Positions 56,278-64,000 of a stretch of 64,000 bases of DNA are shown here, in pieces. The position numbers were made by a program, and so were the translations under genes. The notes below the pieces were generated by a model. That model saw only the letters and a list, made by a program, of their open reading frames with translations. It did no database searches and was not told where the DNA came from. This DNA is from Adiantum capillus-veneris (lineage: Eukaryota > Streptophyta > Polypodiopsida > Polypodiales > Pteridaceae): NCBI GenBank assembly GCA_014529385.2, contig CM043960.1, forward strand, positions 32,617,396 to 32,681,395, written 5' to 3'. Each line of letters begins with the position of its first letter. Position 1 is the first letter of the stretch.

Positions 56278-57467
56278 TTACAACCATAGTGAAATCAAAT
56301 TATTTGCTCGTTGATGTGTAGTACCCTTTGTTACAACCACAGTGAAATCAAATTCGAGAAGAATGATGAACCATCTCACTATTCTTCCTGTGTTGCATGG
56401 CTTGTTGACCAAATACAACAAAGCTTGGTGGTCCACAAAGAACACAAACTTGCTGGCTAATAGGTAATGTCTATACTTTTTAACGGCATAGATCATTCCT
56501 AACCCTTCCCTTTCGGTGGTGGTGTAATTCTTTTCCACCATGTTCAATTGTCGGCTAGCATAAGAAATAGGAAAGTCAATTTTCTCGTCTCCTGGTTGAG
56601 CTAGTATACAACCAATAGAAAAATTGGAAGCATCTACATGTACGTGGAATATCTTATTCCAATCTGGTGCTTTCAATATTGGAGCTGAGGTGAGAGCTTG
56701 CTTAAGCTTCATGAAGGATTCTTCACATGCCTCGGTCCATTCAAAGTGTGTAATCAAGCTAGACATGGGTTTTGCAATAATAGCGTCCATGTAGATGAAC
56801 CGTCGATAATATCCACAATGCCGCATGAAGGCTTGTACCCCCTTGACTGTTGTTGGTCTAAGCAAATCAGCAATGACATGAATCTTCTCAATATCAATAG
56901 CTATGCCATTTTTAGACACTATATGTCCAAGAATTTTCCTTGTCTACCCATGAATGTGCACTTTTCAGGATTTAAGCAAATCCTATAAAGTCAACATTTT
57001 TCGAATACTCTTTTGAGGTGTTCAAAATTATCAGCCCGGATTGATGAATGTACGCATAGATCATCTATATACACTTCTAAGAATTTCCTGAGATATTCTT
57101 TGAAAGCATGGCTCATCAACCTTTGAAATATGGCTAGAGTATTAGTTAACCCAAAAGGCATAACCCGATAGGCAAATATACCCCATTCTGTTGCAAAAAC
57201 AGTTTTAATTCTAATTTTTTGGGTCAACCAAAAGTTGATTGTATCCCGAAAAGCCGTCTAAGAATCTGTAAGCTTCTTTTCCTGCAACTCGTTCTAAAAC
57301 ATGCTCAGTGATGGGAAGAGAAAAGCTGTCTCTGATGGTAGCTGCATTCACCTTCTTGACATTGACACACATTCGTAATTTTCCATTCTTCTTGGGTAAC
57401 TACCACAATTGGAGACACCCAATCTGTGTGTTCAATTTTTTAAATGAATTTGGCTTCCTTTAGTTTT
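56278..57467 (-). pseudogene. Gypsy-C reverse transcriptase and RNase H
   Basis: RT pieces: AYRVMPFGLTNTLAIFQRL and EVYIDDLCVHSS (catalytic D-D) in 56991-57227. Thumb and RNase H in 56278-56919: GVQAFMRHCGYYRRFI, FHVHVDASNFSIGCILAQPG, YTTTEREGLGMIYAVKKY and FFVDHQALLYLVNKP. Several frameshifts and stops interrupt it. The N-terminal palm around 57230-57467 is badly decayed (VSMSRR, LQEKKLTDS). A 40-bp local duplication near 56290-56340 repeats GTAGTACCCTTTGTTACAAC. Confidence 0.88.
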
Positions 57468-58529
57468 TCAATCTCTTCTTTTTATCTTCCTGGTAAATGT
57501 TTCATTATACGTGTATGGCCTTTGTCTACTTGGTTTCACATCATCTCTCATGGGTATGGTATGTTGACAGATTTCCGGATCAACACCCTTGAGATCCTTG
57601 TAAGACCAAGCAAAGATATCTCGGTATTCCTTTAACAAGCTCAGCAAGAGTTCTTCTTCTACTTCTGTTAGGTCATTCTCAATGTAAGCCGGTCTAGGCT
57701 CTTCTCCTGGTTCAGCCAAGTCTATCTTTTTAGTGTTTTCAGGCCCTTCGTAAGACTCGCCTTGTTTTCGTAGTTCCCTAACAGGTTGTTTGCTATAATT
57801 TTCCGATCTTGGAGAGTATACTTTTTGTAATGGGAAGGAACACTCATTACATCCTTACCATCCTCTTCCGTGGTTTCCATTTTGGTTGTGTATATCTCCT
57901 TTAGAGATTTTTTCAACTCTTGATATTTCTTTTTCCGCTTGACTCGGGTCATAAGTGGTTTCTTATCCTATGGGTTTGCTTGAGTACCCTTCCTTGTTTT
58001 TCTTGATGTTTGAGACATTTTTTAGTTTTTTTTTTAAAGGATATCTGCCAGTGATTTTGTCCTTGACACAATTATTTGCATCTATCTGTATCGGGAATTG
58101 TGTTCTACTGGAGACTGATGGCATAGGTCGTGTTTTCATGTTTCTGGTGTCTCTCTTTCATCTATAACATTTTTGTCTTCTTGATTTTTGGTTTGGAAAG
58201 TCAAAAAACTTTTCCTCCCCTCCTTTTAAGAGTAGCTTAGCTCTCATATGTTCTTTTTCTGACCCCGAACCTTCTAAGGTAACTGAGTGTTCATCTAAAT
58301 CATCACTTGCATCGTAATAGAGGTCCAAAAAGACTTGTTGAGCTTTCATTAAGTCCCTGGGTTCCTCATTTTTGTCTTCAATGTTGAGGATTGAAATCAT
58401 TTGGATGGGAATTATGTCATAGCCATCCTCATTGCAAATTTGAATAGACATAGACATATTCACACATACATCCATGGTCGCTAAAATTTGAGTCCATTCA
58501 AATGGCTCAAACAAATGCTCCAGGTACAT
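57468..58529 (-). pseudogene. Gypsy-C spacer between PR1 and RT
   Basis: Segments 58158-58529, 57722-57952 and 57468-57719. The last opens the RT region (LTEVEEELLLSLLKEYRDIFAWSYKDLKG). The first has ILATMDVCVN...NEDGYDIIP, homologous to ILATLDVCAV...NENGYDVVP-like text (ENGYDVVPYF) in Gypsy-A. No enzyme domain. Confidence 0.75.
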
Positions 58530-59649
58530 AGGCTTCGTCTGTGCAGTCCTTGTCTTTGTTTAACCAGGATGGAAGCTTAGTTTCAGCCGAAGAGACTGAA
58601 TCAAACTCTTGTATGGGTGTTTTCAAGGCATCTCTATAAGTGTGATCTTTTAGATTTACTCTTGTTATAGATCCCACTTGCTTCAAGTACAGATAATTAT
58701 TTCTCCAATCTTGCATAAGTTGTACCTATCGCATGAAAGGTCTTCCCAATATGATTTCATAGTTGAGTTTTTTCCCAAAGTCTACTATGGCAAAAGTGTG
58801 TTGATATTCAATTCCACAGGAATTGACTATCACTTTTTCAAGCAGCCCTAATGGTCTCTCAATGTGTCCATCAGCCAATTGCAATTTCATCCGCGTTTGT
58901 CTAATGGCTGGCTGTCCCGAGGATTCTCATACTGCTTTAGTGGCTATGGCTATGCCTGCTCCACTATCCAGTATTGCCATGGTTTCAATGTCATTATATT
59001 TCACTGGGAGAGTGGTGTTTTCTTCTTTCCCTTCATAATATTCTCCAACTTTGTTCATGGAAATAGATTGAATCTCTTTGTTGTCCATTTCATTTTTCAA
59101 TTTTTCCAAATTCTTCGAGATGAATCCCGCTATTCCCACCTTCTCTAGGGTTTTTTGTAAATCATTCCATAAGTATGGTCTAAGTTTTAACAGTTCTCCC
59201 AAGGTAAGAGTGCATTGGATGGGAGTAGACATGATTGAATGAATGTTGTCTACTTCTAGGGTTTGTTCAGCTCTTTTTACTTGAGTGGTTTTACACACTA
59301 TGGATTCATCTTCGTTATCTCCCAAGTAAGAGGGTAATGTTTTCAAGGTCACTGGTTTCGATATTCCTGAAGCTTCAGATCCGCAATCCCGGTACAAGGA
59401 TTGTACATCCATGTTCATATCAGAAGGTAGGTTATCCAACCAGACTTCCTCTATAGGAGCTGACTTCAGAGTTAGGCTCCCATCATTGATCTCTCTAACT
59501 TTTCTCCATAAGTGTCCTAGCCAGTCTTTCTCTACGAATAGAATTCCGTCTAAGGCATCTTCATTGTCCGTCACTATAAGTTCTGGTTCTTGTGTTTCAA
59601 GGTGGGGTTCTGCCATCACATCAGGTTTTTCTTTCGTTTCTTTTACCAC
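58507..59649 (-). pseudogene. Gypsy-C aspartic protease (PR1) and flanks
   Basis: TMAILDSGAGIAIATKAV keeps D-S-G. A stop near 58927 breaks it, and the strands LQLADGHIERPLGLLEKV, FGKKLNYEIILGRPFMR and ITRVNLKDHTYRDALKTP follow. It is closely alike to Gypsy-A PR1 (LQLADGHKEKPIGLLEKV, YDIILGIPFMR). Confidence 0.88.
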
Positions 59650-59704
59650 AAGCTCTTCAGGTTTTGCAATCCTTTCAAGCCTGGGTTTTTTTTTCCAGCA
59701 TCTC

Positions 59705-62159
59705 TTACACGATTCTTACCAAATTTTGATAAGCTTCCAGCTTAGCTGCTTCCATGTCTGGAGAAGGATAGTTTTTCCATTTGTTTTCCATGTTTTGGCT
59801 TGCTTTAAGTCCTGCTTGGTAGGCTTCCAATGCGGCATTAATAGGCTCAAAAATTTTATCAACCAAAATGGATCCTCCAGATTTCACGGTTGTTTCCTTG
59901 AATTCACTTCCAGTTTCTTTCAAATTTTCTTGGAATAGCTTTTTTGCTTTCTCCTTGATTTCAACCCGTTCTTTTTGTTTTCTCATCTCATATCTTTTGC
60001 TTTTGCTTCTTTTGATTCTTTGAGAGGAAACTTTTGTATTTTCTGAATCATCAGAGGAGTTGTGTTTCTTTTTCTTTGCCTGGACTCTAGTGATTACCTT
60101 GATTCGAACAATCGGTTCACTCTCTGATGATCTACTAGGTATAACTTGGACTACGTTTACTACGGTTTTACCCTTGTTCAAAGGATTTTTAAGACAATCT
60201 TCCCGATATCCTCCCGTTTTGCAACATTGTATGCAATAGGCTTCAATTGGTTTGAGGTTTTTGTCAGGCTGTGGACATTCATTTTTTCAATAATCATCGG
60301 CACCACAGTGATGACAGTTTCCTGTTCTTGGCTTCATCATGGGTCTTACCATGGGAGGTCTGACACCTTGATTAGCTACATAATACATTGGTGCGAGCTC
60401 TGGTGGAGCATAAGTCATGGTTTCTCCCATTGGTGGTGGATGTGAATTATACCAATCTCCTTCTACCATTACCATAGATGGACTAGGCTCCGCATAGGGT
60501 GTAACAAGTACTAATGCTTGTTCATCTATGACTCCTTCAGAGTGCATGTACTTTACAGGCACTGCATTATGTCCTGGATACGGAGGTTGTTGACCCAACA
60601 CAAGTTGAGGTCTTTCCATACCCATCGGTGGTCTTTGAGCTTGGGCCATATTAGGCTGATATCTGTACATGGGTTGTCCTTGTGGCCGTATGGGCACGTA
60701 CTGAACATTCCCATCATACTTTGGTCTGAAGTAGCACTCGTGGGTCTCATGGTTGGTCCATTTACCCTCAATTTCACACCATTTTTGTGGCCTAATTGGT
60801 TGCCCCTGTTGAGGTATCCCTTGTCCTAGTCCCCTCATAGGTGCTTTTTGCATGTTGTTCATCATGTCGTTCATCCTTTTAAAAATATTTTCTATGGCTG
60901 AGAGTGGTGCTACAGCAGCCGTTCCCACTTGTGCTAGTTTAGTGGATGTTTTTTTCTCGCTTTGGTTATCCTTAGGGACGTCTTCTTCGTTAAAAATATC
61001 ACAATTGTCTCCTAAGTCGATAGCATCTGACACACGCTCTTCTAGGGTTGTCTAATTTTTACTATAAAGTATAGCATGAAGCTCTTTGTTTAGCAGTCCC
61101 TCTACCCTTCTAATGTCATTCCAAACCCCTCAAATTGAGTATGAAAATCGAATATGCGTTCTGCTCTTAGCACTTGCAGAAATCTTGCTAAGTGGTCGTA
61201 TGGATCCCTGATCCATCGTATTTTCTAACCCATTTCTGAAAATCAACTGGTTTGATACGTCTGTTTGGTTCAACTCTTGGTCTCCTGGCAGTTGGTCCTG
61301 TTCCGAGTCCTTCAAACCAGTCTATTGGAAATAGTGACTCATGTAGCCCTGGACTGGCCTTAGTGTCACCCGGTTTTCTATGTGATGAGGTGGTTTCTGG
61401 TTTCTTCACATTGCTCTCAGATGATCTCTCACGGTGTTCATCTCTTGGAATTGTTTCTGGTCCTTGTCCCAATATCCAATCCCGTATGGAATACCCTTGG
61501 TATTTGGTTTGTTCTACCTCCTCAGGCGTCATCATAACAAAGTTGTTGTTATAACTATCCCTAAACAGGTAGGTTGGTAGGTCCACTGACCCCTTATCCT
61601 TGATTTTGAAGATATAGATGATCTTCATGGCCGTTAGTTGTCCTGGTTTGGCATGCAAAGTCCACAAAAGATCTTTTATGTTTCTATCTTCCCAACAATA
61701 GACTCTGATCCTAGGATTATCCGTACTAAGCCATTTTAAAGGATTCAAATCTACTTGATCGTATCCCTCAAATTCTAAAGTTGGTGGTCCTTCTTTTCCT
61801 GACATATCTGGGATTATGGTGTTTACTCCTAATCCCCATTTGTCTATCACGTCAGGGTTTTCGACTTGTACATATTGAGTTCCGTTTCGATCCATGTACA
61901 TTTTTCCTTGTTTGTTTGTCCTAATCTCTTCTTCGAACTCAATACCGTGGTCATCAATGCGAATAGCATACTCCTCATTAGGGTCCAAGTAAACATGGGC
62001 TCCATGACGGTTAGTCTTGTAAAAAGAGAGTATATGCTTATAGCGCATTGTTGTTCCGGTTTTCGAGTGAGTCGAGTAAAAAGACATTTCGGATGTTGAA
62101 TCTGAAAAAGTGTTTAAGACTTCTTCAAGAATTGTGTGCAAGGAATTGCCTTGATTCAC
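59705..62159 (-). pseudogene. Gypsy-C gag
   Basis: The N-terminal region 61188-62159 (323 residues, MNQGNSLHTILEEVL...) ends EPNRRIKPVDFQKWVRKY. The capsid start (DPYDHLARFLQVLRAERIFD, about 61100-61200) is in a shifted frame, and its middle is missing: text jumps from EGFGMTLEG to the LLNKELHAILY...DLGDNCD end, a loss of about 100 residues compared with Gypsy-A. 60287-61033 has KWCEIEGKWTNHETHECYF (CX8HX4C) and CHHCGADDY, a knuckle with its His altered. 59705-60181 is Lys-rich and coiled-coil-like. Confidence 0.8.
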
Positions 62160-63640
62160 GCTTCCTTCAGTGGATACTCTACTAGAGTTTTCTCCAAGTA
62201 TGCCTTGATTTCCTAGTACACGACTAGATCTAAGGTTTGTATAGACTTATGAAGCCTCGGATAGAGTACTCACCTTTGGATTGACTTGTCGTCAATTTTC
62301 ACTTGATCCGATTGCAACTTTCTGTCAAGCCACTGATTCCTCGTCTGCAACCTGATTCTTGTACAAATTTGATTAAGTTAGCTATTCTTCTATAAAGACA
62401 GTAGAGTTTTTGCTAACTCTCTTGATTGGTCTATGTGTATCACTTCAAATCGAGCTATGGGAGTGAAAATTTGACTTTCAGATTCGACTTCAGCAAAAAA
62501 TCAAAGGTTTAATCTGCAACTTGGAAACTGAGTGAACATGTACCAATTTTGATCCGATTGAACCCAAAATTTCCCGGTGGCTTTATATTATGTTGATCTA
62601 ACACTGTAGAAGTTCAAAAGTCAAAATTGATGTCTCTGGAGAGGAGTAGTAAATAATCGCGATTATTTACTTTTGTTAGTTTTTTGCACTTTTTTGATTG
62701 GTTTGGCAAGTATACAACTTGTTAAAGTCCCCGGACAAGTTTCAACAAGTTTGGACAAAATCTGATCAAGTTTATCAACTGTTTTGTGTCCGCAGACTCT
62801 GATTTCAAAAATCTGGCTTAAGTCTCACTTTTGGGATCCAAATTTCACCAAAATTGATTTGTGAGGTCTACTTGATGTGTTTGACCTTGTGGTATACTCA
62901 CATTTGCAAATTTCTCAAGTTTTGAAGCAGATGTAAATAATCGCGATTATTTACTCCAGCTATATCTTTGTAACTTTTTGTCCCAACTTTGACACAGATC
63001 TGTTAAGCACCTCAAGTTAAGGTCACTAGCCTAGTTTCATCAAGTTTGAACAACTTTTGGTCAAATGTTCATCAATTATCTGTCCGCATACTAACTTTGC
63101 AAATTTGGTCACAATTTTCAATCCAGTGATCCAAATCTTACGAAATTTGGTTTGTGGGCTTATTATAACATGTTAAAACTAATGGTATGCTGACTTGGTC
63201 AAAAAAGTTGAAAGATAGGGCAGATGTAAATAATCGCGTTTATTTACAAGTGGCAACTTTTTGCATCTTTTTTGTCAATTGAGCATGTACACATGTTTAT
63301 CACATCAATATAAGCCTATGAATCAATTTTCAACAAGTTTGGACAAATTTTTCCCAAAGTTACACTCAAGATTTAAAAGTTAATACAAACTTTAGTTTTT
63401 ACCGAGTTTCTTGCCAGTTTGGTGATCCAAATCTCTTGGGCCTTTACAAGAATTGTTTGTACACATGCAATGAGTCAATGATATGAACCTTGGTCAATTT
63501 AGAGCAGAAAGTTAATAAATGCGATTATTAACTTCAAGCTTGAAAATATTGGGGGTAGTTTGGGAATTTTCACAAATTGGAGGGGTATTTTGGTAATTTT
63601 TCCCTTTTTTTTGTACCCAGACATTGTATTTTGGCCTTCT
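62160..63640 (-). other. Gypsy-C 5' leader
   Basis: 1.5 kb, AT-rich, no ORF, built of four degenerate units of about 288 bp each holding a palindrome. No primer binding site is seen before the window ends. Confidence 0.7.
62648..63533. repeat. Four palindromes (arms AGTAAATAAT/ATTATTTACT, core CGCG) in the Gypsy-C leader
   Basis: Copies at 62648-62671 (perfect 24 bp), 62933-62954 (perfect 22 bp), 63226-63247 (one mismatch) and 63510-63533 (arms AGTTAATAA/TTATTAACT; core imperfect). Spacing is about 285, 293 and 284 bp. Confidence 0.95.
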
Positions 63641-63666
63641 AAGACGTTCAATATAGACATTTCATT

Positions 63667-63669
<3 letters not shown>

Positions 63670-63720
<51 letters not shown>

Positions 63721-63903
63721 CATCACAGACGTTTAATAAAATTTCTTCATTTCTCTCTCTCCTAACGCAAAAGACAGACGTTTAATAACATTTCATTTCA
63801 TTTCTCTCTCTCTTAGCGCAAAAAATTTCATTTCATTTCTCTCTCTCCTAGCGCAAAAGACAGACGTTTAATAACATTTCATTTCATTTCTCTCTCCTAG
63901 TGC

Positions 63904-63951
<48 letters not shown>

Positions 63952-64000
63952 TAGAGAGAGAGAGAGAGAGAGAAATGAAATGAAATGTTATATTATGTCC
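63670..64000. repeat. Microsatellite/minisatellite block ending in an inverted repeat
   Basis: A CT tract (about 63670-63717) is followed by three units starting CAGACGTTTAATAA at about 63727, 63775 and 63862 and containing CATTTCATTTCATTTCTCTC and AGCGCAAAAGA. Then comes a GA tract (about 63905-63948) and GCGCTAGAGAG...GAAATGAAATGAAATGTTAT, which is the reverse complement of the units. The block could fold back on itself. Confidence 0.85.

Larger units (their letters stand above)
46794..64000 (-). mobile_element. Gypsy-C: decayed Ty3/Gypsy element over 17 kb, 5' LTR outside window
   Basis: In element order from the right: leader with four palindromes (62.6-63.5 kb), gag, PR1, spacer, RT, RNase H, duplicated integrase zinc module, integrase, PR2, W repeats, spacer with three more palindromes, extra coiled-coil ORF, polypurine tract and 3' LTR. 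Only one LTR is visible, so the left edge is a guess and no target duplication can be checked. Frames are broken by many shifts and stops. PR1 and spacer text is closest to Gypsy-A. A composite of two elements cannot be excluded, but no second LTR is seen between 47.7 and 62 kb. Confidence 0.75.

Noticed and set aside
47690-62159. Separate element for the extra ORF region, with its own 5' LTR near 52-53 kb
   Set aside because: I searched 52-53.4 kb for sequence matching the 46.8-47.7 kb LTR and for a GGCGCC-type primer site and saw neither; kept as an unresolved alternative.

Overview
This window looks like nuclear DNA of a land plant with a large, repeat-rich genome. The signs are plant-type Ty1/Copia and Ty3/Gypsy LTR retrotransposons with tRNA-iMet and tRNA-Asp-like primer sites, spliced genes, very dense (CT)n/(GA)n tracts, and no prokaryotic features. 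A fern or another non-angiosperm is my guess only; nothing in the sequence names the species.

Layout. (1) 1-5148, + strand: an unrecognised protein gene, 5'-truncated by the window edge. Its exon is split by Copia-A (1134-4566, minus strand, 5-bp target duplication TGGTT). Its last intron is mostly (CT)39. (2) 5638-8099, minus strand: a three-exon gene with intact frames that looks like a DDE-type transposase of a poorly classified family. It converges on gene 1. (3) 8100-12878: no genes, only microsatellites and AT-rich dispersed repeats. (4) Copia-B, 12879-18420, + strand, duplication CAGAC: all domains present but killed by stops, a frameshift and active-site changes. (5) Gypsy-A, 19576-31165, minus strand, 957-bp LTRs, duplication CCCTC: gag and protease only, plus tryptophan-rich W-[IV]-P-K repeats and a captured DEAD-box helicase fragment. 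(6) Gypsy-B, 31617-44446, minus strand, duplication ATAAG: gag-PR-RT-RNaseH-IN in one frame with six stops. A second aspartic-protease-like domain and W-P-K repeats follow the integrase. (7) 44447-46793: duplicated unique sequence and CT tracts. (8) Gypsy-C, from about 46.8 kb past the right edge, minus strand: a decayed element of more than 17 kb with gag-PR-RT-RH-IN-second PR-W repeats, then an extra coiled-coil ORF before the 3' LTR.

The strongest unexplained signal is a set of 22-28-bp palindromes, most with a CGCG core, repeated in the leaders of Gypsy-A (seven copies) and Gypsy-C (four before gag, three before the extra ORF). The arms and sequence differ between the two families, but length, symmetry, core and position are alike. 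Spacers have diverged while the palindromes stayed, and some arm changes are matched on both sides. They could be kissing-loop hairpins in genomic RNA or sites for a dimeric DNA-binding protein. The second novelty is the post-integrase protease-like domain plus W-P-K tail, seen in Gypsy-B and Gypsy-C, with the tail alone in Gypsy-A.

All coordinates and identities were read by eye. Percentages are rough counts, and no database search was run.
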